From Funiculus sociatus GB2-C1 (GTDB lineage: Bacteria; Cyanobacteriota; Cyanobacteriia; Cyanobacteriales; FACHB-T130), in NCBI RefSeq assembly GCF_039962115.1, contig NZ_JAMPKJ010000031.1, positions 1 through 64,000 on the forward strand: a DNA stretch of 64,000 nt, in the 5' to 3' direction. Below the pieces are notes generated by a model. That model was not told where the DNA came from. It worked only from the letters and a program-made list of their open reading frames with translations, and did not search any database. Of the stretch, positions 43,364 through 53,209 are shown piece after piece; position 1 is the stretch's first letter; the number at the start of each line of letters is the position of its first letter. A program made the translations under genes and the position numbers.

Positions 43364-45281
43364 AGTTATTATCCTGGGATTGGGAATCACTCTCAGAAAA
43401 GTCTTCTGTTGGTGAAGCCGCAGCCTCAGCAGCCCTTCGTCTTGCCTCCCAAATCGCATTTCGTTCCGCATCCCAGCGAGCGATCGCGCCTTGAGCTTCC
43501 CGATAAAGCGCCCTACCAGAACGAATCTCAGAAGCCTTATTAATCGCACCAGTCAACCGTCCCTCAGCCGCCAGAGCAACCGCCGCGTCGAGAATGGGCA
43601 TATCTTCAGTAGTTTGAATTTGTGTCACCCATTCAGTCAGCGCCGCCTGTGCTTCTGGATATAAAGCCCGTCCGGGGCTAATTTTTTGAGCAGCTTCAAC
43701 AGCAGCTTTGAGATTTCCCTGAGTCGCCAAACCCTTTGCCAAATTCAAGATTGGCTGATCTTCCATCGTTTGGACTTTTTTAGTCCATTGAGCGATGTAG
43801 GTTTGTGCTTCTATCCGCAAAGGCTGACCCTGTTTAATTTTACTCGCCTCGGTAACAGCAGCCTTTAAACTTTCCAGTGTTCCTGGTGTCGCCAGTTGTC
43901 TAGCGGTTAATAAAGCCGTTCTGTCTTCAATCTGTTGAATTTGCTTGCGCCAATGAGCAATTAAAGTTTGGGCTTGTAAGCGTCCGGGACGCTCAGGCGC
44001 GATCGCAGAAGCTTGGTTAATTGCCAGTTGGAACGCCAACGGTTGATCGAAATTGGCTATGGTTTCGGCATAGTGCATATGGACGCGATCTTGCAAATTA
44101 TTAGCCCAAGTTTTGGCTGTATCTTTTGCATTCTGATAAAGGGGGCTTTTTGGCGAAATCTCGCGCACACCCGCTTTCGCTTCTAAAAAGCTGAAAATAT
44201 TATCTTGTTGGGCAATAACATAAGAGCGACCGAGTTTAATCCAATCTTGAGCTTCTGTATAAACTGAAGCATCAGAGGGAACCAGCTTGGCAGCAGTCAA
44301 CGCACCGTCATAATTTTCTTCCTGAAAGCGTTCGGCTGCAATTTTCAGCAATTCCTGACTCCAGAGATTTCTATCAGCTTGCGCCTTGGGTTTGACGTAG
44401 CTTTTCGAGTCTACTTTTCCCGCCAAAGCGATCGCTTGTGCCAGATTCTCACTCGTCTTTCTATCGGCGAATTTTCGCGCCTCTTCCAACTGCTGCCAAG
44501 CGTTTTTTTCTAACGACATCCGATCGACGTGTCGCTCGATTAGTTTGTCATCCCAGTAAGGGCTATTTAACGCAGATAGATTTTGTATTAGTTGGGAAGC
44601 CTCAAACCATTTTTGCTCTTTTAAAGCAACATGGAAATTTTTACTAATTTCCTCGCCCCGTCGCCATTCTAATTGCCATTGTTGCATCCTCTCTTTCACC
44701 TGGGGATGAAAAGGACTTGAGGAAGGAATCTTGCGGGCAATAGCGATCGCTCCGGCTAAATCTCCCTCGTCAAATTTTGCCTGAGCAAACCCTAAAATTG
44801 ATTTCGACCACTCCTCCATCATCCCCCGCGCTTGAGAGTAGAGCGAGTGATCCGGCGGTAAACTTTGAACAAACGTTATTGCTTCGAGCAATTGATCTAA
44901 CTTACCAGTCTCGGCCGCCTGCTGAGCGCAAAACAGCCGATCCGTTTCCGGAGCTATAGGCGAGATATTTTTGCAGTTAGCCTGCGGCGGTATCGTTGCC
45001 AGCCAAAAGAACGCCCCTGCTACCGTCCCTCCCAAACCTAACAAGAGAGTTAACCAAAACAACCACAAACCCGATAAGCCGCAACGTTTTTTAGGCGATG
45101 CCATAGAGGTTTGGATAACCTCAACATTAGATTCAATTTCTGGAGAATCGTCATCCTTAACACTCGTGGCAGATCCTTTGGCATTCGGGACAACTCTGAT
45201 CACCAGTTTACGCCCTTGCCCAGAGCGCAACCTATTAGCTGCTCGTACTTGAAATTCTTGTAACTGTCTTCTCACAACCAC
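43362..45281 (-). CDS. membrane-anchored helical-repeat protein of unknown function
   Basis: A 639-aa protein with a basic N-terminus (RRQLQEFQVRAANRLR), one transmembrane helix (about 70-95) and a long C-terminal part of helical repeats. At least three about 57-residue units carry the pattern ED-x-PIL-x2-A-x2-LA-x2-G-x-L-x2-A, then I-x2-GRALY-x-EAQ and W, near the C-terminus; weaker units run through the rest. The protein would be held in a membrane with a TPR-like scaffold on the far side. I do not know its function. The convergent neighbour shares a hairpin terminator, not a pathway. Confidence 0.8.
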   Translation of the reverse strand: MVVRRQLQEFQVRAANRLRSGQGRKLVIRVVPNAKGSATSVKDDDSPEIESNVEVIQTSMASPKKRCGLSGLWLFWLTLLLGLGGTVAGAFFWLATIPPQANCKNISPIAPETDRLFCAQQAAETGKLDQLLEAITFVQSLPPDHSLYSQARGMMEEWSKSILGFAQAKFDEGDLAGAIAIARKIPSSSPFHPQVKERMQQWQLEWRRGEEISKNFHVALKEQKWFEASQLIQNLSALNSPYWDDKLIERHVDRMSLEKNAWQQLEEARKFADRKTSENLAQAIALAGKVDSKSYVKPKAQADRNLWSQELLKIAAERFQEENYDGALTAAKLVPSDASVYTEAQDWIKLGRSYVIAQQDNIFSFLEAKAGVREISPKSPLYQNAKDTAKTWANNLQDRVHMHYAETIANFDQPLAFQLAINQASAIAPERPGRLQAQTLIAHWRKQIQQIEDRTALLTARQLATPGTLESLKAAVTEASKIKQGQPLRIEAQTYIAQWTKKVQTMEDQPILNLAKGLATQGNLKAAVEAAQKISPGRALYPEAQAALTEWVTQIQTTEDMPILDAAVALAAEGRLTGAINKASEIRSGRALYREAQGAIARWDAERNAIWEARRRAAEAAASPTEDFSESDSQSQDNN

Positions 45282-45813
45282 TACCCTTGAGTCCTGTCCT
45301 TATTCTGCGTTCTGCAACAAAAAGCGATGCCAACTTTATCTGGATTTAAATCGTCGCTACTGTAAAGGGTCTAAGACTGATAATAAAAGTTTTGAGATTC
45401 TAGAGCCTAAACCTTTATGCTGGAATTTAGGATTAGAGCCACAGATTTCCCGCTTGAATGCCTCTCCCCCGCTTGAAGCCGTCTGTAATTTCAATTTAAC
45501 GAATGTCCCTCCTGAACCCTTTTACCCCCTCTCCCCCTAAAACCGGAAAAAGGCGCTCCTCCCAACCTCCTAGCAATAAAATTTCCTTATCTTTCCCCAG
45601 CTGGCGAACCAGATGGAGAGCGTGGGGGGCGGCAAAAAGCTTTAAGAAGGATTCTTCATTTTTGCCTTTTGCCTGTCTAGCCCCATTGGGTTCACATTCA
45701 CTTATGCCTTCCTCCAACTTTCTCCCGGCAAAACTTTTACTCAAGCGATCGCTGCTGCCCTTTAACATAACTAAGAAGAGGCATATTGATTTATTTCCTT
45801 TGATAGAGGTGCC
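45282..45813. other. divergent spacer upstream of the NACHT gene
   Basis: The 532 bp hold no convincing gene. The middle (about 45500-45610) contains CCCCCTCTCCCCCTAAAACC and similar pyrimidine-rich text that recurs in cyanobacterial spacers; the short frames there (104 codons plus, 130 codons minus) are considered spurious. The promoters of both divergent genes lie here. Confidence 0.5.
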
Positions 45814-48800
45814 ATGAGCCTGAGCATTCGGCATTGGCTGGCGGAGCGCCAGATTGAACTGGCGACCTTGAGGCACCCCGGCACGCAAATCGCCGGAATT
45901 GCCTTTCGCATTGCACAGGACATGGAAGTTAAGAGCCTGACACCTTTTGATATCAGCGCCTTGGCAGAAGTCCTAGAACTGCCCCTGAGAACCGCGAGTC
46001 TAGTGGCAGGAGTAGTTTCCCAGCTGAGTGTTGGGTTGCTGCACATTCTAAGTCAGAAAAAGCCCCTCAAGCGCAACGAAGGTACTTGGCTCACCTTCCA
46101 AATTGCCTATATTAATGCTTTACAAGGCATTTTAGAGCAAGAATCTTTACTTAGAAGGCCGTGGCTATCCCGTGCCGGGATACCAGGGGGCTCGGAAGAC
46201 TTGTATGGGCAGGTGTGGGATTCACCCCTGGCTGATGTCCATTTGCAAGCTTTTCTAAAAACCCTGCGCCCCGGACGCTTGAGCGATACTCAAGCAGAAC
46301 AAGCCCTGTTGCAAATTGGCAACTCGTTTCTAGTGCAGCAGATGAACAGCACCTGCATCGCCTGGTTGATTGCCAATGGTGCGGAGGAAACAGAAGCTAA
46401 ACTGATTACCCAACGCTTGGTTAATGGACTGCCTGGTTATCTGCTGGAAGCGATCGCCCAAAATGCTCTCCCCTTGGCACAACTACAAAAGTTTGTCCAG
46501 TTGGGAAGTTTAGTAACTGGTTATGATAACATCCCAGCGTCAGCAAGCAACGATCAGAGTTCTCGGTTCTCAACAACTCTTAATTCTGAGGAACCGGAAT
46601 TAAATTTCCCCCCCCAATCCTTTCCTCTCAACCGACACCGGGAAAGCTATCGGGCGGCGCTACTCCAATCTCTCTCAAACCCGTTACTGGCAGAACCCTT
46701 TTCTTTAAAAGATTTATACGTGCCGCTAAAAGGCAAAGAGGTATTAGTTACAACTAAGCAGCCTTTGGGGAAGGCTGCGATCACTAATGACGCTTCGCCA
46801 CCAGTTGATTTAATGGAGTGGGTGACGCTGCAACTGGAGGATAAGAAAACTATTACCGCGATCGAAGCCGATCCGGGTATGGGCAAAACCAGTTTCTGCC
46901 AGATATTCGCAACACACGTTGCCCAGCAACTGTATCCCAAGTGGATGCCAGTGTTAATCCGCCTCAAGGATGCCACTTTAGGGAAAACTCTAGAAGAAAC
47001 ATTGAATTCCGCCTTCCCCTTGGGCAGATTCAAAGATGCAGATGGTTGGTTCTCAGTGCTGCATCCTCCCTGCTTGTTGATTCTGGATGGCTTAGATGAA
47101 CTGCCCCGCTCAGATCGCACAGGATATCATTTCGCTGCCTTCCTGAACCAGGTAACTTCGTTTCAGGCGCGATCGCTCTCCTTAACCAAAGGTACTCCTC
47201 GCCACAAAATTATTCTCACCAGTCGCCGGGGAATCGGGGAATGGGGTAAGGGAAGCGAAGAAATTCCCTACTCTCTATTCCCATTGATGCGGCGAATAAC
47301 CATCCAGCCGCTAGAACAAGATGAATTTCGCCAGTGGTTCAAGAATTGGGCGAAACTACAATCAAAAGCGATCGCACAGGGATATTTTTCTTTTTTAAAA
47401 CAAAGAAGTGCTTTTACTCCAACTCCAGAAAGAACCCCAGGCGGTGCTAGTTCAGTAGCTAACACTCTTGTCGGACAGCCTTTAATGCTTTATCTGATGG
47501 GTGTTTTACATCGAGATGGTTTGCTAGACGACAGCATTTTTCATCGGGCATTATCCGAGGTCAAATTTGAAATTTACGACCGGATTTATTCTTGGCTGTT
47601 AGCATACCCAGATGCTGGCAATACCACCATACCTTTTGTAGTAAAGGAAGGTCTAGCCCATGCCTACCGCAGTACGGATGCGATCGCTAATCTCTTAGCC
47701 AACCGTCGCCCCGAAGACGTGCGCCAAGTAATGCAAGTTACAGCACTTTCGATTGTGCAAACCTGTAAAAACAAGGTGACGCAATCAGCGCTAAAGTCGA
47801 AGCACTTAGAAGACAACTTACCAATATTTTTCTTCCAAATCCCCAATTCCCAATCCCCAATCTCCAGCATTGAGTTCTCCCATCCCAACCTGGGAGAATA
47901 CCTCTGTGCAGAAGAAATTGCCCTCCAGTTGCAAGCCCTCACCGATCAATTTCAAGATACCTACGGTGAACTCAACTTTACAATCAAATCCTCACTTGCT
48001 GTAGCCCAGCATCTTTACCAATTACTAGGTTATGGCTTGTTGTCAGTTGAAATAGAAGAAATGGTGGTTGAGCGGCTGCGGCGACAGCAAGAACGCAAAG
48101 AAGTACACTTTAGTTTAGGTGCGCTGTTTAAACGCCTTTATCGCTTCTATCGCGCTTACTGTCGGGGTCGCTGGCTGGATGAAGGAATTGCCCATCAGGT
48201 TTATGCCCAGTTTCAAGCACTGCACAACCCCCTAAAAGTGCTGCAAATCGATGCTGCGGTTGGGGTGAATGTATTTTTGCTGCTGTGCGCGATCGCCCGC
48301 CAAAGTCGAATTCCCTTTTTGCCTTGCGGCGATCCCAACCAGCCTCTTGATTTTGACCCTGACGCCTTGCTGAGTTTCATCGGTCGCACCGCTGTTCTGT
48401 CTCCTACAGCTTTCTGGGAACGGGCGCGACACAACCTTTTGCAAGTGCAACTTACTGCTGCCTACTTAAATCATGCCTGGTTTGCAGATGCTAACTTGCA
48501 ACAAGCAAATTTGTCCTGGGCTGATTTAACTGGAACAAATTTAGCAGCTGCGAACCTTCAGCAAGCAAATTTATCCTGGGCTAACTTAGCAGGAGCTAAC
48601 TTATCAGGAGCTAACCTATCAGGAGCTAAGCTAGAAGGGGCTGATTTGTCAGGTGCTAACCTGCTAAAAACTAATCTTACCCAAGCGAATGTAAACCATG
48701 CTTGTCTGTTTGAAGCTTTACTAGATGACCAAAACCATCACTTTGCCAGGAAAAATGGAGCAATATTTTCCTTAGAGGAGTTTCAGGCATACCGCCAAAG

Positions 48801-49056
48801 TTTAGCTTATTTCCCATCAATGGGCAGCAATCAAACTAAAGTGGAAACAGAATCTACAGCTTTTCCGATAGAGAGTGCCGAAGGAGAACCGTTCTTGCCG
48901 GATGATCAGGAGAGCGAGAGCGAAGAAGATGAGACAGTAGTAGCAGACACTTATGGGATGGAGGGATCGACTCTGCCTAATGAAGATCCTACAGACGCAG
49001 ATTACCAGTACCGTGATGAGACAGCGATCGCAGAAAATCCCCTGAATCGCAACTAG
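45814..49056 (+). CDS. NACHT-type STAND ATPase with C-terminal pentapeptide repeats
   Basis: A large (1080 aa) soluble protein. An unclassified helical N-terminus (about 1-290) is followed by a NACHT ATPase: Walker A EADPGMGKTS (351-360, Lys358) and Walker B LLILDGLDEL (421-430), with the sensor region LTSRRG further on. A helical region (about 500-870) leads to pentapeptide repeats A(N/D)L-x-x (about 888-965), which form a right-handed beta-helix. An acidic tail ends the protein. Repeated heptamers in the DNA (47835-47865) encode IPNSQSPIS at a linker. NACHT proteins of bacteria are STAND switches, several of which act in phage defence; the role of this one is unproven and no separate effector domain was recognised. 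Confidence 0.87.
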   Translation: MSLSIRHWLAERQIELATLRHPGTQIAGIAFRIAQDMEVKSLTPFDISALAEVLELPLRTASLVAGVVSQLSVGLLHILSQKKPLKRNEGTWLTFQIAYINALQGILEQESLLRRPWLSRAGIPGGSEDLYGQVWDSPLADVHLQAFLKTLRPGRLSDTQAEQALLQIGNSFLVQQMNSTCIAWLIANGAEETEAKLITQRLVNGLPGYLLEAIAQNALPLAQLQKFVQLGSLVTGYDNIPASASNDQSSRFSTTLNSEEPELNFPPQSFPLNRHRESYRAALLQSLSNPLLAEPFSLKDLYVPLKGKEVLVTTKQPLGKAAITNDASPPVDLMEWVTLQLEDKKTITAIEADPGMGKTSFCQIFATHVAQQLYPKWMPVLIRLKDATLGKTLEETLNSAFPLGRFKDADGWFSVLHPPCLLILDGLDELPRSDRTGYHFAAFLNQVTSFQARSLSLTKGTPRHKIILTSRRGIGEWGKGSEEIPYSLFPLMRRITIQPLEQDEFRQWFKNWAKLQSKAIAQGYFSFLKQRSAFTPTPERTPGGASSVANTLVGQPLMLYLMGVLHRDGLLDDSIFHRALSEVKFEIYDRIYSWLLAYPDAGNTTIPFVVKEGLAHAYRSTDAIANLLANRRPEDVRQVMQVTALSIVQTCKNKVTQSALKSKHLEDNLPIFFFQIPNSQSPISSIEFSHPNLGEYLCAEEIALQLQALTDQFQDTYGELNFTIKSSLAVAQHLYQLLGYGLLSVEIEEMVVERLRRQQERKEVHFSLGALFKRLYRFYRAYCRGRWLDEGIAHQVYAQFQALHNPLKVLQIDAAVGVNVFLLLCAIARQSRIPFLPCGDPNQPLDFDPDALLSFIGRTAVLSPTAFWERARHNLLQVQLTAAYLNHAWFADANLQQANLSWADLTGTNLAAANLQQANLSWANLAGANLSGANLSGAKLEGADLSGANLLKTNLTQANVNHACLFEALLDDQNHHFARKNGAIFSLEEFQAYRQSLAYFPSMGSNQTKVETESTAFPIESAEGEPFLPDDQESESEEDETVVADTYGMEGSTLPNEDPTDADYQYRDETAIAENPLNRN
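47835..47865. repeat. CCCCAAT heptamer repeat inside the NACHT gene
   Basis: Four degenerate CCCCAAT units run in frame and encode PNSQSPIS between two helical regions (around residue 675-685). Same class as in modBC. Confidence 0.75.
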
Positions 49057-49182
49057 GTACTCACAACGTTGGGAATGGTTGAGCTACTGCAAAACCCAAC
49101 TTTTGCTTCACCCTGTTGGGTAAGGTGCCTCAACTATTCCCTACCAAGAGTTTAGTATTGAGTTGAAAATAATTACAAATGA

Positions 49183-49641
49183 CTATACAGGCTGAGAGTC
49201 TGATTCCTTACCTTTGTAGCCGTAGAAGTTAATACAATAGTCAGTAATCCGAACCCCTGTCTGTTGTTCAATTTCTTTAAGCACGGATTCCGGTAGTTCC
49301 ACGTAAACGTCTAAAATCTGATTGGTATCCAAACAGTTTACATGGCTGTGAGCATCGCTGATATTACCGTACAAGCGACCATCTGCACGCTCAATACACT
49401 CAATAATCCCTTGAGCCGATAGCGCCTCTAAATTTTGATACACAGACGTATGACCGATATCCTTGCCTTCCTGATTTAAGCGGTCATAGATTTCTCTCGC
49501 CGAAAGGTGTTCTTTGGCTTGCCAGAGCAATTCCAGGACGAAGCGGCGTTGACGGCTGACGCGCATACCCAGCGTCTGACACCGATTTAAGGCATCCTCC
49601 AAGGAGCGTATAGGTTTGACAGGTGCCGCTTCTTTTTGCAT
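49183..49641 (-). CDS. Fur-family transcriptional regulator (PerR/FurC-like)
   Basis: A metal-dependent DNA-binding regulator. The ATG at 49641 gives a 152-aa protein beginning MQKEAAPVK; an upstream ATG adding 11 residues is less likely. Winged-helix motif SREIYDRLNQ-type (LSAREIYDRLNQEGKDIGHTSVYQNLEAL) is clear. The metal-binding histidine region is HSHVNCLDTNQI, and only two cysteines in the C-terminal half are present, with no CxxC pair. The close sequence agrees best with the cyanobacterial PerR/FurC group that senses peroxide, but Fur and Zur cannot be excluded. It is flanked by the NACHT gene (convergent) and a LuxR-type gene (same strand). Confidence 0.83.
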   Translation of the reverse strand: MQKEAAPVKPIRSLEDALNRCQTLGMRVSRQRRFVLELLWQAKEHLSAREIYDRLNQEGKDIGHTSVYQNLEALSAQGIIECIERADGRLYGNISDAHSHVNCLDTNQILDVYVELPESVLKEIEQQTGVRITDYCINFYGYKGKESDSQPV

Positions 49642-49779
49642 ACTTTGGAATTTTACACTTTTATGTGCTAACACAAACTCATTTCAACTTTAACCTAGTT
49701 TTTCTGTGAATGTCCACTGTTTATAAGTTGAGGGAAAGTAAAGCACCCTATACGATAGAATACTCAGGCGATTTTATTC

Positions 49780-50139
49780 TTACAGCAAATTTTTTTCTAT
49801 AAGCCGCGCGATCATAGCTGTTCTAAAAGTTACACCTAGTTTGCTAAAAATTCGCCGCAAATAAGTAGCGACAGTCCAATGGGTGATGCCAAGCTGGTTC
49901 CCAATGCACTTGTTAGGTAGACCCTGTGCCACCAAACGCGCGATCGCCAGTTCACGCGGACTTAAAGTAATCTGATTCCTAAAACTAGGGCTGCACCTTA
50001 CCACATAATAGCGTATTCCGTCAACATCTGACTCAAATATTACCTCATTCACCGTCTGCTCAGATTTTTGAAGCACTTTCGATGGAGAAGAAGCATCTAC
50101 TTGCTCTACGAGGTGTTTCAGCATTTCTTGCGGAATCAT
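49780..50139 (-). CDS. small LuxR-type transcriptional regulator
   Basis: A 119-aa protein whose C-terminal half (57-116) is a LuxR/GerE helix-turn-helix (ITLSPRELAIARLVAQGLPN, LGITHWTVATYLRRIFSKLGV). The N-terminal 50 residues are too short for a receiver or GAF domain, so it is a stand-alone DNA-binding protein. The target is unknown. It is 138 bp upstream of the Fur gene on the same strand. Confidence 0.85.
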   Translation of the reverse strand: MIPQEMLKHLVEQVDASSPSKVLQKSEQTVNEVIFESDVDGIRYYVVRCSPSFRNQITLSPRELAIARLVAQGLPNKCIGNQLGITHWTVATYLRRIFSKLGVTFRTAMIARLIEKNLL

Positions 50140-50504
50140 TACCTATCCTCGCCTTATACTTAGTTTCTATTTAACGGTTAAAATTCGTGAATTTACGCAA
50201 CTTATCGGGAATAAAAGCAAAGTGTGTATGTATTCTTCATAAAATTTAGGGAAAATACTAGATTGCTAACACTTTATTGCTACACTGAACCGAAAACAGA
50301 TTTCGGAGCTTGGCTGATATTGGAGTAACCAAGCTGGGCGTTAATAAAAAAAGTAACTGTTAACGCATTTCTAACAGCGGCGATAACAAAAAGCTAACAG
50401 GTGAGAGCGTTGAAAGCGTAACGATGCTGTAACAATGGAGAGAGAAGCCAGCGCTAGATAGCGCTGTTGTCAGTATTTGGAATGTCTCACCCAAACATGG
50501 TTAA
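50140..50504. promoter_or_regulatory. divergent promoter region with a small hairpin
   Basis: The 365 bp between the LuxR-type gene (-) and the CRR6-like gene (+) have no gene. A perfect 7-bp hairpin CAGCGCT-AGAT-AGCGCTG at 50449-50466 lies 38 bp before the plus-strand start. The 5' leader of the CRR6-like gene may include it. Confidence 0.4.
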
Positions 50505-50981
50505 ATGACGACGACAATCGCGCTAAATTCTAACATCATTCACAGTTTGGATCTGTCGCCAGTGCAAACGGTAATCGAAAAGCTGTTGCAAGAAGAGGCG
50601 ATCGCATCCGGGGAACAGCAGCTGCTTTTTGACATCGACTACCCCCGCGAACCGGAAGATCCACGAGAACTTTCAGAAATCCCAGAAGTACGACTTTGGT
50701 TTCTTCGCCTGGATAGTCGCTATCCTTGGATGCCGTTTCTGCTGGATTGGAAATCTGGCGAATTTGCCCGCTATGCCGCCATGCTGATACCACACCAGTT
50801 CCATCGTACAGAGGGGATTCAATATAACCCAGAAGCCCTAGAGATTTTTGTAATGCAAAAAATCTTTGTTTTGTCGGATTGGATGCAGCAGATGGGAATA
50901 CCTAGCCAATCGCGGCTGAAGTCAATGGCTAAAATGCTGGGTTACGAGTTGGATGATGCTTTTTTTGAACTGGTGCGCTAA
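50505..50981 (+). CDS. CRR6-family NdhI maturation factor
   Basis: A 158-aa soluble protein that closely fits the cyanobacterial homologues of plant CRR6, an assembly factor for the NdhI subunit of the photosynthetic NDH-1 complex. Typical blocks are DYPREPEDPRELSEIPEVRL, DSRYPWMPFLLDW and GIQYNPEALEIFVM, ending in LGYELDDAFFEL. The assignment is from memory of the family and not from a search. It stands alone, followed by pdxJ 139 bp downstream. Confidence 0.75.
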   Translation: MTTTIALNSNIIHSLDLSPVQTVIEKLLQEEAIASGEQQLLFDIDYPREPEDPRELSEIPEVRLWFLRLDSRYPWMPFLLDWKSGEFARYAAMLIPHQFHRTEGIQYNPEALEIFVMQKIFVLSDWMQQMGIPSQSRLKSMAKMLGYELDDAFFELVR

Positions 50982-51120
50982 ATCAGTATGGGAGAAGCAA
51001 TTCGTGGCGAGAATTTGTGGCGAAACCATAAGGTTTTTTGCACGAATGCTTCTCCCCTAGCCACAAACGACTTCTGATAATATGAATTGCGGAAGACTCT
51101 GAGAGGGAGGGGTTCTTTTC

Positions 51121-51846
51121 TTGCCTACACTTGGCGTGAATATCGATCATATTGCCACCATTCGGCAGGCACGGCGGACAGTAGAACCAGATCCCGTAGC
51201 AGCTGCGGTGCTGGCGGAACTTGGGGGTGCTGATGGCATTACCGTGCATCTGCGTGAAGATCGACGGCACATCCAAGACCGGGATGTGCGATTATTGCGG
51301 CAGACAGTGCGGACTCATTTGAATTTGGAGTGCGCCCCTACGTCGGAAATGGTAGCGATCGCTCTCGACATCAAACCTGATTATGTCACCCTCGTTCCCG
51401 AAAAAAGGGAAGAAGTAACGACAGAAGGCGGATTAGATGTCGCATCCTCAATCGACAGGATAGGCGAGATAGTGACAAGCTTGCAAAATGCTTTAATTCC
51501 TGTCAGCCTATTTATCGATGCCGAAAAAGCCCAAATCGAGGCAGCTGCAACGATGAAGGCAAAGTTTATCGAACTGCACACGGGTTGCTACGCTGAGGCG
51601 AAAGACGAAGCCAGTAGGGAGAAGGAATTAGCCGCCTTAGCCAAAGGATGCGAAATTGCGATCGCAGCTGGCATTCGAGTCAACGCGGGACACGGACTCA
51701 CCTACTGGAACGTTTACCCCGTAGCTTGCCTTGAGGGTATGGAAGAACTCAATATAGGTCATACCATCATCAGTCGCGCAGCACTCGTCGGCATGGAACG
51801 AGCAGTGCGAGAGATGAAACAAGCAATTCGAGGGGCTGGGGGCTAG
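51121..51846 (+). CDS. pdxJ: pyridoxine 5'-phosphate synthase
   Basis: Condenses 1-deoxyxylulose-5-P with 3-amino-1-hydroxyacetone-1-P to pyridoxine 5'-phosphate in the DXP-dependent vitamin B6 pathway. The 241-aa TIM barrel starts [16 protein letters not shown] and has [39 protein letters not shown] and [10 protein letters not shown], all family landmarks. The start is a TTG with a strong Shine-Dalgarno (GGGAGGGG) about ten bases upstream; no alternative ATG gives the N-terminal motif. Confidence 0.95.
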   Translation: MPTLGVNIDHIATIRQARRTVEPDPVAAAVLAELGGADGITVHLREDRRHIQDRDVRLLRQTVRTHLNLECAPTSEMVAIALDIKPDYVTLVPEKREEVTTEGGLDVASSIDRIGEIVTSLQNALIPVSLFIDAEKAQIEAAATMKAKFIELHTGCYAEAKDEASREKELAALAKGCEIAIAAGIRVNAGHGLTYWNVYPVACLEGMEELNIGHTIISRAALVGMERAVREMKQAIRGAGG

Positions 51847-52015
51847 GGGCTGGGGGCTAGGGACTAGGGACTAGGGACTGGGGACTAGGAACTATGGACT
51901 AGGAACTATGGACTAGGAACTATGGACTAAGTAAGACTTTTTCCTCTTCCCCAACCCCCAATCCCCAATCCCCAATCCCCAATCCCCAATCCCCAATTCC
52001 CCAATCCCCAATCCC
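51835..52015. repeat. heptamer tandem repeats between pdxJ and ycf54
   Basis: The spacer starts with GGGGCTA/GGGACTA heptamers (51840-51890), passes through TAGGAACTATGGAC units of 14 bp (three copies, 51885-51930), and ends with CCCCAAT heptamers (51945-52015). The first and last blocks are roughly complementary in composition and could pair. The left block overlaps the pdxJ stop, and the right block stops about ten bases before the ycf54 start. Confidence 0.9.
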
Positions 52016-52026
52016 CATTAACAAAA

Positions 52027-52356
52027 ATGCAAACTTACTACTACGTTTTGGCAAGTCAACGTTTTTTACTAGAAGAAGAACCCTTTGACGAAGTGTTGAA
52101 AGAGCGCATCCGCAACTACAACGAACAAGAAAAAGAAATTGATTTTTGGTTAGTTAAACAACCTGCATTTTTGGAGGCCCCAGAAATGGCAACAATCAAA
52201 GCTAAGTGTCCCCAACCTGCCGCCGCTGTAATTTCTACAAATTCCCAATTTATTACCTGGTTAAAGCTGCGGTTAGAGTTTGTACTTACTGGGGAATTTC
52301 AAGCACCCAACGAGTCTATTCCCGATCCGTTGGCTTCCCTTTCACCAGTGTCCTGA
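52027..52356 (+). CDS. ycf54: Ycf54 (Mg-protoporphyrin monomethyl ester cyclase component)
   Basis: A 109-aa cofactor of the aerobic Mg-protoporphyrin IX monomethyl ester cyclase in chlorophyll synthesis. Diagnostic stretches are TYYYVLASQRFLLEEEP, EIDFWLVKQPAFLEAPE, KCPQPAAAVIST and WLKLRLEFVLTGEF. It sits behind a heptamer tract and has no linked chlorophyll gene in this window. Confidence 0.93.
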   Translation: MQTYYYVLASQRFLLEEEPFDEVLKERIRNYNEQEKEIDFWLVKQPAFLEAPEMATIKAKCPQPAAAVISTNSQFITWLKLRLEFVLTGEFQAPNESIPDPLASLSPVS

Positions 52357-52548
52357 ATTGAAGGAACTGGAGGCTAAGGGCTAGGGACGAGGGACTGGGT
52401 AAGACTTCCACCCTAATGCGATCGCTTCCTCACCAATTAGTAACGAAGAAAAAGCAAAAAGTGAATGAAAAGAGAAAAAAGCTCATCCATGAAAAAACAT
52501 TTCTTTTGCATGAAAGCCTTTTTCTTTTTACCTTGTGACAGCTAAATC

Positions 52549-53151
52549 ATGAAAAAAATATCTCTTTTACCTCTTGCCTTTTGCTTTTTACCTTTAAAAA
52601 TTGCATCTGCTCAATCCCCTTCTCCAACTTGCCAGCCGCCGCGACAGGGCGAGTATTTGGTGTTGGTGAACCAGACAAGCACAAGTCAAGAACAAATTCA
52701 ACGCACCTTGCCGCCAAATATCAAGACTTCAATGTGTAGATATTTTGAAGACATGATGACGCGGATTGGTGGTTTCAAAACCCTTGATGATGCCAATAGT
52801 TGGGCGCGATATGTTAATGAAATTGTGGGCTTGTCTGCCTTCGTTCTGCGACCGCCAGAGATACCGTTAAATCCGAATCTACCAACATATAGACCACAAG
52901 CTTTAGGTTCTGGTTATGCGGTGTTGGTAGATTACTTCAATAAACCGGAAGTAGCTACGCAAATGCGGCAAGTGTTGGGAAACAGTGTGGGCTTAGTTTC
53001 TTATGGGCAACGTCCCTACTTATTGGCAGTTTATACAAATAGCTCTCAAGAGGCGAGTTCGACATTGCAGAAACTAAGCGATCGCGGTTTTTTAACAATG
53101 CTTGTAGATAGTCGCCGAGTCACGCTACTCAAGTCAGTTGTTAGTCAGTAG
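52549..53151 (+). CDS. exported SPOR-like protein of unknown function
   Basis: A 200-aa protein with a signal peptide (about 1-21, cleavage after ASA). Two related halves (about 35-105 and 120-195) show the style of SPOR-type repeats (EYLVLVNQTSTSQEQIQRT, GGFKTLDDANSWARYVNEIVG; GYAVLVDYFNKPEVATQMRQ). A role in binding cell-wall glycan is possible. The terminal SVVSQ is encoded by a GTCAGTTG/TTAGTCAGT repeat. No known name. Confidence 0.7.
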   Translation: MKKISLLPLAFCFLPLKIASAQSPSPTCQPPRQGEYLVLVNQTSTSQEQIQRTLPPNIKTSMCRYFEDMMTRIGGFKTLDDANSWARYVNEIVGLSAFVLRPPEIPLNPNLPTYRPQALGSGYAVLVDYFNKPEVATQMRQVLGNSVGLVSYGQRPYLLAVYTNSSQEASSTLQKLSDRGFLTMLVDSRRVTLLKSVVSQ

Positions 53152-53209
53152 TTGGTTGGCGTTGGAGAGTTAAAAGGTTTTAATAACTTTCCGATTCCCT
53201 AACAACTGA

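Noticed and set aside
45496-45888. Short frames on both strands before the NACHT gene
   Set aside because: They translate a pyrimidine-rich repeat-like spacer; residue composition is not protein-like.
51945-52015. CCCCAAT tract considered as a CRISPR array
   Set aside because: Units are contiguous 7-mers without spacers; no cas genes nearby.
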